A DNA stretch of 16,638 nt from Synergistaceae bacterium UBA5827 (GCA_002432945.1 DJHE01000020.1:209-16846); one strand, 5' to 3'; shown: positions 1-7,219, numbered from the stretch's first letter. A program made the numbers and translations. The notes: generated by a model from the sequence alone, not told the origin.

Positions 1-2
1 GT

Positions 3-212
3 CGCCAGGGAGCTTACGACCTCGTCCAGCGGGCACGCCAGAGGCTTGACGAACTGGAGGAGACCCTCCGTTTCGGCCATCGACTGGAGTCCAGGGCAAA
101 GGATATCAGGCTGATCCTGTCGCGCCACGCAGGGGACCTGCCGCATTCATTCCTGGAAGAAATGGAAGCGGCGCTTCGAGAAAGCGCGGAGGAGGAGGAA
201 CGGGATGTTTGA
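3..212 (+). CDS. ylxM: YlxM-type putative HTH protein, 3' end (partial)
   Basis: Only the last 69 codons are inside the window; the start lies upstream. The visible peptide opens with RQGAYDLVQRARQRLDELEE, which resembles the end of the recognition helix and following linker of the YlxM/p13 family (the 'SRQAVYD' segment in Bacillus YlxM). A helical, glutamate-rich tail ending EEEERDV follows. In Bacillus and relatives YlxM is encoded just upstream of ffh and is associated with the signal recognition particle pathway. Its stop codon overlaps the first codons of ffh by 8 bases, so the two genes are very probably translationally coupled. The call rests on this context plus the short C-terminal similarity. 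The main HTH domain cannot be inspected. Confidence 0.78.
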   Translation, partial: RQGAYDLVQRARQRLDELEETLRFGHRLESRAKDIRLILSRHAGDLPHSFLEEMEAALRESAEEEERDV

Positions 213-1542
213 TGCCCTGAAAGAACGCCTTGAAGGGGTCTTCAAGGCCCTACGCGGCAAGGGAAAGCTGGGGGAGTCAGACGTCAGCGAAGCCCTTCGC
301 GAGGTTCGCAGGGCCCTGCTGGAAGCCGATGTGCATTACAAGGTGGCGAAGGATCTCGTGGAGAGAATCCGGGTCCGATGCCTGGGCGCGGATGTCCTCG
401 AATCCATCACGCCGGCGCAGCAGATCACCGCGGTTGTGTACGAAGAGCTTTCCCGGCTGATGGGGGAAGGCACGTCGGCACTGGCCATTTCCCCCAAACC
501 GCCGACGGTTTACATGATGGTGGGACTCCAGGGATCGGGCAAGACGACGACCGCGGCAAAGCTGGCAAGGCGTCTTTCGAAGGGACACCGGCCCCTGCTG
601 GTTGCCTGCGACTTGCAGCGCCCGGCGGCCGTCGAGCAGCTCAGGATCCTTTCGGAACAGGTCAAGGTCCCGTTTTTTGGCCCCGGCGAGGGCCGGAATA
701 CTCCTCTCGCGGTTGCCACGGCTTCCATCCGTTACGCAGAGGAGCATTTGGCCGACATCATCCTGCTTGATACCGCCGGTCGCCTCCATTTTGACCAGGC
801 GCTGATGGAGGAACTCTCCCTGATCAGCCAGGCCTTGAAGCCCCATGAAACTCTTCTTGTCGTGGATGCCATGACGGGGCAGGAAGCAGTCAACGTCGCG
901 TCAAGCTTCCATGAACACCTTAAACTTACCGGCGTTGTCCTCTCCAAACTTGACGGAGACGCCCGGGGCGGGGCTGCCCTCGCTGTCCGTGCCGTTACCG
1001 GGGTTCCCATCAAGCTGGCCGGGGTCGGGGAAAAGATAGAGGATTTTGAAGAGTTCGATGCCCATCGCATGGCCCAGCGGATCATGGGAATGGGTGACCT
1101 GGCGGGATTGATGGAAAAAGTCCAATCCGTTACGGACAGCAAGTCCGTGGAGCGGATGTCCGAAAACCTGCGAAAAAACCGGTTCACCATGGAGGACTTG
1201 CTGGAACAGCTCCAGCAGGTGCAGAAAATGGGTCCGCTGGAAAAAGTGATGGAAATGCTTCCAATACCGGGAGGAGCGAAGGCGCTCCAGGGAGCTGACA
1301 TGGATCCCGGGAGGCTAAAGAGGATCGAGGCCGTGATCCTTTCGATGACGGTCAAGGAACGCAAAAACCCGGACATCATCAAGGGAAGCCGCAGGAAAAG
1401 GATTGCCGTTGGCTCGGGGACATCGGTGCAGGAAGTGAACCAGGTCCTCAAGCAGTACGAGCAAATGAAGCAAATCTGGAAAACACTGGGCAGCAAAGGC
1501 CGCCGTGGAGGATTGGCGGGACTCAAGAACCTGTTCAGGTAA
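205..1542 (+). CDS. ffh: Signal recognition particle protein Ffh (SRP54 GTPase)
   Basis: Ffh binds signal sequences emerging from the ribosome together with the 4.5S/scRNA and, with FtsY, targets the nascent chain to the membrane translocase. The 445-residue length is normal. The N domain (about 1-90) is helical. The GTPase G domain carries the P-loop GLQGSGKTT at 107-115, DTAGR at 189-193 and SKLDGDARGG at 247-256. The methionine-rich M domain fills about 300-430, and a basic, glycine-rich tail ends the protein. A strong GGAGGAGG ribosome-binding site sits just before the ATG, inside the end of ylxM. The next gene, rpsP, follows after a 25-base gap. The SRP RNA gene and ftsY are not in this window. 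Nothing looks truncated or unusual. Confidence 0.98.
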   Translation: MFDALKERLEGVFKALRGKGKLGESDVSEALREVRRALLEADVHYKVAKDLVERIRVRCLGADVLESITPAQQITAVVYEELSRLMGEGTSALAISPKPPTVYMMVGLQGSGKTTTAAKLARRLSKGHRPLLVACDLQRPAAVEQLRILSEQVKVPFFGPGEGRNTPLAVATASIRYAEEHLADIILLDTAGRLHFDQALMEELSLISQALKPHETLLVVDAMTGQEAVNVASSFHEHLKLTGVVLSKLDGDARGGAALAVRAVTGVPIKLAGVGEKIEDFEEFDAHRMAQRIMGMGDLAGLMEKVQSVTDSKSVERMSENLRKNRFTMEDLLEQLQQVQKMGPLEKVMEMLPIPGGAKALQGADMDPGRLKRIEAVILSMTVKERKNPDIIKGSRRKRIAVGSGTSVQEVNQVLKQYEQMKQIWKTLGSKGRRGGLAGLKNLFR

Positions 1543-1567
1543 GACACCATAGGAGGTGCATGGAAAG

Positions 1568-1837
1568 ATGGCGGTTAAGATTCGTCTCGCCCGTCACGGG
1601 CGGAAGAAGGCCCCCTTTTATCGGCTGGTTGTCGCGGATTCAAGGGCACCGAGGGATGGAAGGTTCATCGAAATGATCGGTCATTACAATCCCCTGACCG
1701 ACCCGGCTGAGATCAAGGTCGACGAGGAAAGGGCGCTTTACTGGCTTCAGGTTGGGGCACAAGCCTCCGACACGGCCCGCATGATCCTCAAGAGAAGCGG
1801 GGTCTGGGACCGGTTCGTAGAGGGGAAGCGGAAGTAG
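1568..1837 (+). CDS. rpsP: 30S ribosomal protein S16
   Basis: S16 is a small-subunit assembly protein. The 89-residue product begins MAVKIRLARHGRKKAPFYRL, the family's typical N-terminus, and continues with the expected RAPRDGRFIEMIGHYNPL segment. Two in-frame upstream starts exist: a GTG at 1556, which is inside the ribosome-binding site, and the chosen ATG at 1568. I prefer 1568 because the AGGAGGTG at 1551-1558 then lies at a proper distance and the family starts with M-[AS]-V-[KR]-I-R. The gene belongs to the ffh-rplS operon; khpA begins 6 bases after the stop. Confidence 0.97.
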   Translation: MAVKIRLARHGRKKAPFYRLVVADSRAPRDGRFIEMIGHYNPLTDPAEIKVDEERALYWLQVGAQASDTARMILKRSGVWDRFVEGKRK

Positions 1838-1843
1838 GATCCC

Positions 1844-2089
1844 ATGCCGGATTACGGAGCGCTGGTCGAGTCTATCGTCAGGCGCCTCGTCAGGGACCCC
1901 GAATCTGTCCGCGTTGACAGCGAGGCCCAGGGAAACGGCGTTTTCGAAGTGAAGATCCGGGTGGCTCCTGAAGACATCGGACGCGTGATTGGCAAGCGAG
2001 GGGCAACCGTCAACGCGCTTCGGCTTCTGGCAAAGGCGGCTGCAGTAAAAAGCAATGAAAAGGTGGTCGTCGATATCCTTGAAGACTGA
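1844..2089 (+). CDS. khpA: KH-domain RNA-binding protein KhpA (YlqC family)
   Basis: An 81-residue protein made almost entirely of one type-II KH RNA-binding fold. The signature IGRVIGKRGATVNALR carries the GxxG nucleic-acid loop GKRG at residues 50-53. The N-terminal segment (LVESIVRRLVRDPESVRV) and the ending VVVDILED match the YlqC/KhpA family. In Gram-positives KhpA pairs with KhpB (Jag/EloR) and binds RNA to influence cell elongation and small-RNA function; that role is known for the family and not shown here. The position between rpsP and rimM is the conserved location for this gene in many phyla. Confidence 0.95.
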   Translation: MPDYGALVESIVRRLVRDPESVRVDSEAQGNGVFEVKIRVAPEDIGRVIGKRGATVNALRLLAKAAAVKSNEKVVVDILED

Positions 2090-2108
2090 ACGAGGGGCTT
2101 CCCCCCAA

Positions 2109-2624
2109 ATGGTCTCGATCGGCCGCATTTGCGGGGGGCATGGGCTCAACGGGGAATTGCGCATTCTTCCCCTGACCGATTTCCCGGAAAGGTTCCTGGG
2201 AATGGATCGCCTTAGGCTTTTCCATCCGGACGGAAAAGAGTGGCGTGAACTCTCCCCCACCGGTTTCCGTTTCCTGGAAGGGAAGGGCCTGCTTCTCGTG
2301 ACCACGGAAGAGGTCGTTGACCGGACTAGTGCGGACCTTTTGAAGGGGGCCCTCGTGAAGGTAACGGCAGAGGAAAGGATCCCCCTGCCCGAGGGACGGT
2401 ACTGGATCGACGACATCCTGGGCCTTGCTGTCATGGATGAGGCGACCGGTGAGAACCTTGGGGTCATAGAGGAAGTCCTGCAGACGGGAAGCAACGATTG
2501 CTACATGGTCCGGACCCCGGAGAGGAAGCTCAAGGCCCTGCCAGCGATAAGAGAAGTTATCCGGAAGGTCGACCTGGAAGCTCGCACAATGGAAGTTTCG
2601 CTGATGGAGGGTCTCTGGGATTGA
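2109..2624 (+). CDS. rimM: Ribosome maturation factor RimM
   Basis: RimM helps process 16S rRNA and assemble the 30S head domain, where it binds protein S19. The 171-residue protein has the N-terminal RimM barrel, starting VSIGRICGGHGLNGELRI, and a C-terminal PRC barrel (about residues 95-171, from GRYWIDDILGLAV through the LPAI and EGLWD endings). The frame is open further upstream: an ATG at 2055 would overlap khpA by 35 bases and add 18 residues without family similarity. I chose the ATG at 2109, whose product matches the usual RimM start and length; its ribosome-binding site (CGAGGGG near 2091-2097) is only moderate. The stop overlaps the trmD TTG start, which suggests coupled translation. 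Confidence 0.95.
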   Translation: MVSIGRICGGHGLNGELRILPLTDFPERFLGMDRLRLFHPDGKEWRELSPTGFRFLEGKGLLLVTTEEVVDRTSADLLKGALVKVTAEERIPLPEGRYWIDDILGLAVMDEATGENLGVIEEVLQTGSNDCYMVRTPERKLKALPAIREVIRKVDLEARTMEVSLMEGLWD

Positions 2625-3787
2625 GAAAAGTCACCTTCATCACGGCTTTTCCCGAGTTCCTCGAATGTTTTCTCGCCCATAGCGTTATAGGCCGTGCCGT
2701 GAGTGCGAACCTTCTCGAAGCCCGCGTGGTGAACCTGAGGGACTTTGCAGTCAACCGTTATGGGCAGGTCGACGATTACGCCTTTGGCAGCGGAGGCATG
2801 GTGCTGATGGCCGAACCTCTCGCGAGGGCGGTTGAAAGCCTCGCCGACGAGGGAGCCACGGTTATCTACCCATCCCCCCAGGGCGTGGTCCTGGGCCAGG
2901 AACTTGTCGAAAGCCTGGCGGCGGTTGAGCACATTGTCCTTGTGTGCGGGCATTATGAAGGGGTCGATGAACGATTTGTCTCGAAGCACGTTGACATCGA
3001 GGTCTCGCTCGGCGACTTCGTCCTGACGGGTGGAGAACTCCCTTCCATGGTCCTGGTCGACGCGGTGGCGCGCCTGCTCCCCGGCGTAGTGGGCAGGCAA
3101 GCTGCGGTCGAGGATGATTCTTTTTTCCGTGGGATGCTCGACCACCCTCATTTCACGCGGCCTGCCGAATGGCGAGGACAACCCGTACCCAGGGCCCTTC
3201 TTTCCGGAGATGCGGCAGCGATCCGGGAGTGGCGACGTGATGAAGCGGTCGCAAGGACGATCGGGAGACGGCCGGACCTCCTAAGCTGCGCGAACATCAG
3301 GCCCTACCTGTCCAGGCGGCCCTACGTGCTGGTCTCGGGAGAGGTGGGTGGTTTGCCCGGAGCCCTGTCCCAGTTGGATGGCCTCGCGAGGCTTTATGGT
3401 CTTGAGAGGATTATCCTGGTTGAAACGGACGAAAACAGGCGACAAGAACTTTCTGCTTCTGTTCCTGAAGCGAGCAGGGATGAAAGACCGGTTTTCAAGT
3501 TTTTCAAGATGACTCGACAGGCCCTGCATTGGGTTTCCCAAAGAGAAGACGGAAAGCCGTTTCTTGTGGGGCTGGAAACGCAGGCTAGCGAAAAGTCGCT
3601 GCACTGGATGGAAGGCAAGAGACGTATCCTTGAGTCGAAAAGGCCCTTAGTCCTGGGTTTTTCGGAAGAAATGCCGGAATGTGAAATGAGCCTGGCCCCG
3701 TTGAGGGGTGGGCTGGCAAACGAAAAGCGGATCGATTCCGTAGTGATGCTTTCAGTGTTTGTAGACCGTTTTTTCGGATGCCGCTAA
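2621..3787 (+). CDS. trmD: tRNA (guanine37-N1)-methyltransferase TrmD fused to a C-terminal SPOUT-like domain
   Basis: TrmD transfers a methyl group from S-adenosylmethionine to N1 of G37 in tRNAs with G at position 36, preventing +1 frameshifts. The start is a TTG at 2621 with GGAGGG at 2606-2611, overlapping the rimM stop. Residues 1-228 are a normal TrmD: DD at 51-52, a glycine loop GSGGM at 56-60 (one residue shorter than usual), SPQG at 85-88, CGHYEGVDER at 109-118, GDFVLTGGELP at 131-141 and LDHPHFTRP with the catalytic-type Asp174. Total length is 388 residues against about 240 for the family. The extra part (about 233-388) resembles the small SAM-dependent RNA methyltransferase family (Pfam Methyltrn_RNA_4, named from memory) usually encoded separately beside trmD. 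In it the expected GTG-type cofactor loop reads FSEEMP at 347-352 and the expected N-H-L-S-V-R motif reads NEKRIDS at 367-373, so it may be inactive. Confidence 0.95.
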   Translation: MRKVTFITAFPEFLECFLAHSVIGRAVSANLLEARVVNLRDFAVNRYGQVDDYAFGSGGMVLMAEPLARAVESLADEGATVIYPSPQGVVLGQELVESLAAVEHIVLVCGHYEGVDERFVSKHVDIEVSLGDFVLTGGELPSMVLVDAVARLLPGVVGRQAAVEDDSFFRGMLDHPHFTRPAEWRGQPVPRALLSGDAAAIREWRRDEAVARTIGRRPDLLSCANIRPYLSRRPYVLVSGEVGGLPGALSQLDGLARLYGLERIILVETDENRRQELSASVPEASRDERPVFKFFKMTRQALHWVSQREDGKPFLVGLETQASEKSLHWMEGKRRILESKRPLVLGFSEEMPECEMSLAPLRGGLANEKRIDSVVMLSVFVDRFFGCR

Positions 3788-3825
3788 AATACTGACTGGA
3801 AAGACCAGCAAGGAGGGAAATGAAA

Positions 3826-4170
3826 ATGGATCCCAGGATCGCGTTGATCGAAAAGAAATTTATCCGGAACGACCTGCCGGAATTTCGCCCGGGTGACAAC
3901 GTCAAGGTGCATGTGAAGGTAAGGGAAGGCAATCGTGAGCGTATCCAGGTTTTTGAAGGGATCGTCATCGCGCGCCAGAAGGGCGGATTGCGCGAGAACT
4001 TCATTGTGCGCAAGATTTCGGGCGGAGTCGGTGTTGAGAGGATTTTCCCGCTTCATTGCCCGTCCATCGACAGGATCGAGGTTGTGCGCAAAGGTTTGGT
4101 CCGACGAGCCAAGCTTTACTACCTGCGCAAGCTGAGCGGAAAGGCTGCACGCATCAAGGAGCGTCGCTAA
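3826..4170 (+). CDS. rplS: 50S ribosomal protein L19
   Basis: L19 lies at the interface of the two ribosomal subunits. The 114-residue protein shows the family hallmarks FRPGDNVKVHVKV, RIQVFEGIVIARQ, FIVRKISGGVGVERIFPLH, and a basic end with LYYLRKLSGKAARIKERR. Two in-frame ATGs exist, at 3820 and 3826. The AGGAGGG at 3811-3817 is only 2 bases from the first but 8 bases from the second, so I prefer MDPRIALIEKKF; the alternative adds only Met-Lys. It is the last gene of the ffh operon in this window. A short GC hairpin after the stop has no T-run, so readthrough into the tRNA unit cannot be excluded. Confidence 0.97.
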   Translation: MDPRIALIEKKFIRNDLPEFRPGDNVKVHVKVREGNRERIQVFEGIVIARQKGGLRENFIVRKISGGVGVERIFPLHCPSIDRIEVVRKGLVRRAKLYYLRKLSGKAARIKERR

Positions 4171-4187
4171 AAAGCCCCTCGGGGGTG

Positions 4188-4215
4188 TTGACGCTCCCTG
4201 ATACCCTGCTATAAT
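4188..4215 (+). promoter_or_regulatory. Sigma-70-type promoter of tRNA-Leu
   Basis: A TTGACG -35 element (4188-4193) and a perfect TATAAT -10 element (4210-4215) are separated by 16 bases. The -10 lies 11 bases upstream of the mature tRNA 5' end, so transcription would start close to 4222 and leave only a few leader bases for RNase P. This is what is expected for a strongly expressed tRNA gene. Confidence 0.85.
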
Positions 4216-4226
4216 GGGCGTCACGT

Positions 4227-4311
4227 GCCGGGGTGGTGGAACAGGTAGACACGCACGTTTGAGGGGCGTGTGGGGAAACCCGTACGAGTTCAAGTCTCGT
4301 CCCCGGCACCA
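4227..4311 (+). tRNA. tRNA-Leu (anticodon GAG)
   Basis: Class II tRNA of 85 bases including an encoded CCA. The acceptor stem GCCGGGG (4227-4233) pairs with CCCCGGC (4301-4307), followed by A73 and CCA at 4309-4311. The anticodon stem CACGT/GCGTG (4254-4258/4266-4270) encloses the loop TTGAGGG with anticodon GAG at 4261-4263, which reads CUC and CUU. The variable arm forms a short GGG/CCC stem around an AAA loop, as in leucine tRNAs, and the T arm is ACGAG-TTCAAGT-CTCGT. The sequence closely resembles bacterial tRNA-Leu(GAG). It has its own promoter and terminator. Confidence 0.97.
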
Positions 4312-4359
4312 CTAGAATACAGTCGGTACGGCAGGTTCGCCCTGGCCAAGCCGAAGTTA

Positions 4360-4410
4360 GAAAAGGCCTTTCCACGCAGTTGCCAACAGGGCGTGAGAAA
4401 GGCCTTTTTC
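4360..4410 (+). terminator. Rho-independent terminator after tRNA-Leu
   Basis: A left arm starting GAAAAGGCCTTTC (4360-4372) followed by CACGC pairs with GCGTG (4391-4395) and GAAAGGCCTTTTTC, with one unpaired A, around a 13-base loop. The right arm ends in a T-run. Each arm also contains AAAGGCCTTT, which is itself palindromic, so alternative small hairpins are possible. The 37 bases between this terminator and the next gene show no obvious promoter. Confidence 0.8.
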
Positions 4411-4447
4411 ATTCCCGAAAGCCTTCGACCGGAGGTGACGTGTCCTG

Positions 4448-6541
4448 GTGGGCGACACAACCGAATTCGTGCGTCTCTTTTCGCCGCGGTCAATCGCGAT
4501 CGTCGGGGCTTCCTCTAACCTGGAAAGCATTTCCGGAAGGCCCCTGAAGCTGCTCAAACGCTATGGTTTCAAGGGATCGATCTACCCGGTCAACCCAAAA
4601 TACGAGTTTATCGACGGAGTTCGATGCTACTCTTCCCTCGGGGTGCTTCCCGAGGTTCCTGATGTTGTCATGGTTGGAGTCAGGGCCTCAATGGTTCCTG
4701 AGGTTGTGGAAGATTGCGCTCGCCTCGGCGTGGGGTTTGCCATAATTTTTTCTTCCGGTTTCGCAGAATCGTCCGACGCGGAAGCACAGGAACGAATCGT
4801 TCGAATAGCCCGCGCCGGGGGAGTTCGCATCCTTGGTCCCAACTGCCAGGGGCTGGTAAACCTCGCAAAGGGGATCCCACTGAGCTTTTCCGCTTCCCTT
4901 GACACGGACCGCAGGCCCTTTGGCCATGTTGCCTACGTTTCACAGAGCGGCGCATTCGGCTTTGCGTCCTTTGCCATGGCGGCGGACGCTGGAGCCGGTT
5001 TCCGTTATGTCGTGACAACCGGGAACCAGGCCGACCTTGATGTGGTGGACTTTGCCCGCGCCCTCTCCGAGGACCCCGAAGTTCGACTTTTGCTGCTATA
5101 CCTGGAAGGGATCAGGGACGGAGACAGGTTTCTCGACCTGCTGCGGCTGACCCGTTCGAAAGACCTCCCAGTGGCTGTCCTCAAGGTCGGGAAAAGTGAA
5201 GTGGCCAGAGAAGCAGCCAAGAGTCACACGGCAGCCCTCACGGGCGACGAAAGGGTCTGGGAGGCTGTTTTCAGTCAATATGGGGTTATCCCTCTTTCTG
5301 ACGCGGACGACGTGACGGATGTAGCCCGGATGTTCGGTGCCCCGAAAAGGACTCGCGGGAACCGTGTCGGCATTCTCAGCACCTCTGGCGGGGCCGGCAT
5401 CATCGCGGCGGACGCATGCGATGCACTGGGACTTTCGGTACCGGGGCTATCAGAAAAAATGAGGGAAGAGGTTCGACACTTCATTCCGGTTTTTGGATCC
5501 AGCCTTAACCCGGTCGACATGACCGCCCAGGTCATCAATGACCCGCAAGGTTTCCGTAAACTTCTCGCTCTCATGGAAGAAAGCCCTGAAATTGACATGA
5601 TCCTCCCCGTCCTTTCGATGATTACGGGGGATTCGGGCCTGAAGATGGCGATGGACCTGGCCGATGCTTTCGAGATTGGTAAGAAACCGATGGCCTGCTG
5701 CTGGTTGATTGACGACGAGCATGGTCGTGAATTCAGGGAATATCTCTCGAGCCGGGGGGTTCCGGTTTTTTCAAGTCCCAGAAGGGCGGCGTTAGGCCTT
5801 GCCAGGCTTGCCCGATGGGAACAGCGGCCCGGTCTCCCGCCTGGAAAACCGCAGGCAGTGTTTTCACCCCGTTTAACGGGAAAATCCGGAGATCTCACCG
5901 AGGCGGATGCCAAGGCCATCCTTGCTTCCTATGGGGTACCCATCACGCGAGAGAGATTATGCAAGAGCCTGGCGGAGTCGACCGCTGTCGCGGAAGAACT
6001 CGGTTACCCCGTGGCCCTGAAGGTGATGTCCCCCGATATCCTTCACAAGACCGAAGCAGGCATTGTCGCTCTTCGGGTCCGTGATGAGGAAGAGCTCAGG
6101 AACACTTACGGGCGGATCCTCGAAAAAGCCGCGAAAGCGAAACCAGGGGCCCGTATAAAGGGCGTCCTCGTCCAGGAAATGGTCTCCGGCGGGCAGGAGT
6201 GCATTGTCGGAGTCAGAAGGGACCCGCTTTTTGGCTTGGTGGTTGCCGTCGGCCTTGGAGGGGTTTTCGTGGAGGTCCTCAAGGATGTGTCTTTGCGTCT
6301 TGCCCCCGTCGATCGCGAGACGGTCCTGGAGATGCTAGGCGAACTCAGGGGGCTTCCCCTCCTTGAGGGAGCCCGGGGAAATCCCCCGCGAGACATTGAA
6401 GCCCTGGCCTCCCTTGTCGAGGCGGTTTCGCACATGGCCTTGAACGAGCCGGACCTGCTCGAGCTCGATGTGAATCCCGTCATGGTTCTCGAGGAAGGGC
6501 ACGGCGCAGTGGCTGTCGATGCCCTGATCATAAGGAAATAG
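4448..6541 (+). CDS. ADP-forming acetate/acyl-CoA ligase, alpha-beta fusion
   Basis: Predicted cytosolic acetyl/acyl-CoA synthetase (ADP-forming), which converts acyl-CoA + ADP + Pi to the free acid + CoA + ATP. In peptide and amino-acid fermenters this is a substrate-level ATP-forming step. The single 697-residue chain fuses both subunits. The alpha-like part has a CoA-binding Rossmann domain (about 8-135, opening FSPRSIAIVGASSN) and a succinyl-CoA-synthetase-like part with the probable phospho-histidine His260 in KSHTAALTG and Glu220 in YLEGIRDG. The beta-like ATP-grasp domain runs from about 483 to the end, with His533 in LHKTEAG, QEMVSGGQECIVGV, and ELDVNPV near the end. These residues appear to match the active-site His/Glu/His described for archaeal ACD; the alignment is by eye. 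There is no GNAT domain, so it is not the Pat acetyltransferase. The GTG start has GGAGGTGA at 4431-4438, 9 bases away. Acyl specificity (acetate, branched-chain or aryl) cannot be read from sequence. Confidence 0.93.
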   Translation: MGDTTEFVRLFSPRSIAIVGASSNLESISGRPLKLLKRYGFKGSIYPVNPKYEFIDGVRCYSSLGVLPEVPDVVMVGVRASMVPEVVEDCARLGVGFAIIFSSGFAESSDAEAQERIVRIARAGGVRILGPNCQGLVNLAKGIPLSFSASLDTDRRPFGHVAYVSQSGAFGFASFAMAADAGAGFRYVVTTGNQADLDVVDFARALSEDPEVRLLLLYLEGIRDGDRFLDLLRLTRSKDLPVAVLKVGKSEVAREAAKSHTAALTGDERVWEAVFSQYGVIPLSDADDVTDVARMFGAPKRTRGNRVGILSTSGGAGIIAADACDALGLSVPGLSEKMREEVRHFIPVFGSSLNPVDMTAQVINDPQGFRKLLALMEESPEIDMILPVLSMITGDSGLKMAMDLADAFEIGKKPMACCWLIDDEHGREFREYLSSRGVPVFSSPRRAALGLARLARWEQRPGLPPGKPQAVFSPRLTGKSGDLTEADAKAILASYGVPITRERLCKSLAESTAVAEELGYPVALKVMSPDILHKTEAGIVALRVRDEEELRNTYGRILEKAAKAKPGARIKGVLVQEMVSGGQECIVGVRRDPLFGLVVAVGLGGVFVEVLKDVSLRLAPVDRETVLEMLGELRGLPLLEGARGNPPRDIEALASLVEAVSHMALNEPDLLELDVNPVMVLEEGHGAVAVDALIIRK

Positions 6542-6546
6542 CGGTC

Positions 6547-7164
6547 ATGGAGTGGGCATGGCCCCTAATGGGCTACCTGGCCGGTTCAATACCCACAGGA
6601 TATCTCGTGGTCCGGCTCCTGAAAGGGCAGGACATTCGCACGATCGGCTCGGGCAATACGGGAGCGACGAACGTCGGCCGAGTCGCTGGGAAATTCTGGG
6701 CTGTCTTTGTTGCCGTTTTCGACATGGCAAAGGGCGGGCTTGTTGTCCTTGGGGCCCTGGCCGCTGGCGTCACTTCCCCCTGGCTTCTCGCCGTAACGGC
6801 GGTGGCAGGGGTTATCGGGCACAACTACCCGGTTTGGCTTCGTTTTTCAGGGGGCAAGGGTGTTGCTACCTCTTTTGGGGTCCTGTTCTTCCTGGATCCG
6901 CTGGCCACCCTGCTTGGGGGAGCCTCCTGGTTTGTCCTGCTCAAGGGGACGCGAACGGTTTCCCTTTCATCCCTGGTTTCCCTTTCCGTTGTCCTGCTTT
7001 CGCTCTGGGTCCTGGGATCACCCCTCGCCTACATCCAGGCCGCCCTCTTCCTTCTTGTCCTTTCGGCATGGCGTCATCGTGAGAACATCAGGCGCCTGAT
7101 GGAAGGCACTGAACGAAAGACCGGTTCCTCCACAAGGGAAGAACCCCCCTCGAACGATAATTGA
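6547..7164 (+). CDS. plsY: Glycerol-3-phosphate acyltransferase PlsY
   Basis: Integral membrane enzyme that moves an acyl group from acyl-phosphate to sn-glycerol-3-phosphate, giving lysophosphatidic acid, the first step of phospholipid synthesis (partner PlsX). The 205 residues carry the three PlsY motifs: GSIPTGYL near residue 13, GSGNTGATNVGR near 37, and GHNYPVWLRFSGGKGVATS near 90. About five hydrophobic segments span the protein. The hydrophilic tail of about 25 residues (GTERKTGSSTREEPPSNDN) is dispensable-looking. The gene starts 5 bases after the acyl-CoA ligase stop, so the two are probably co-transcribed. Its own stop codon lies inside the -35 element of the ctsR promoter. Confidence 0.96.
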   Translation: MEWAWPLMGYLAGSIPTGYLVVRLLKGQDIRTIGSGNTGATNVGRVAGKFWAVFVAVFDMAKGGLVVLGALAAGVTSPWLLAVTAVAGVIGHNYPVWLRFSGGKGVATSFGVLFFLDPLATLLGGASWFVLLKGTRTVSLSSLVSLSVVLLSLWVLGSPLAYIQAALFLLVLSAWRHRENIRRLMEGTERKTGSSTREEPPSNDN

Positions 7165-7189
7165 CTAATACTGACCTTATGTGTAGAAT
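7160..7189 (+). promoter_or_regulatory. ctsR operon promoter overlapped by a probable CtsR operator
   Basis: TTGACT (7161-7166) and TAGAAT (7184-7189) are separated by 17 bases, a good sigma-70/sigma-A-type promoter. Overlapping the -35 is a heptad direct repeat, ATTGACT-AAT-ACTGACC (7160-7176). Read on the other strand this resembles the CtsR operator consensus RGTCAAA-NAN-RGTCAAA with the same 7+3+7 spacing, 6/7 and 5/7 matches and a mismatch at the central spacer A. A repressor bound here would block the -35, which fits autoregulation of the operon by CtsR as in Firmicutes. The promoter is read directly; the operator is an inference from consensus and position. Confidence 0.72.
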
Positions 7190-7219
7190 GACGCTCAGGG
7201 ATTTTCAGGGGGTGCTGTC

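Noticed and set aside
2055..2108. N-terminal extension of rimM from an upstream ATG inside khpA
   Set aside because: The 18 added residues have no RimM similarity, and the extension would overlap khpA by 35 bases. The ATG at 2109 gives the normal family start.
2498..2620. N-terminal extension of trmD into rimM
   Set aside because: The extra 41 residues are the rimM coding sequence read in another frame. The TTG at 2621 has a well-placed GGAGGG and gives the standard TrmD N-terminus.
4174..4187. GCCCCTCGGGGG hairpin after rplS as a terminator
   Set aside because: The stem is 3-4 bp with a tight loop and no following T-run; it cannot be called a terminator.
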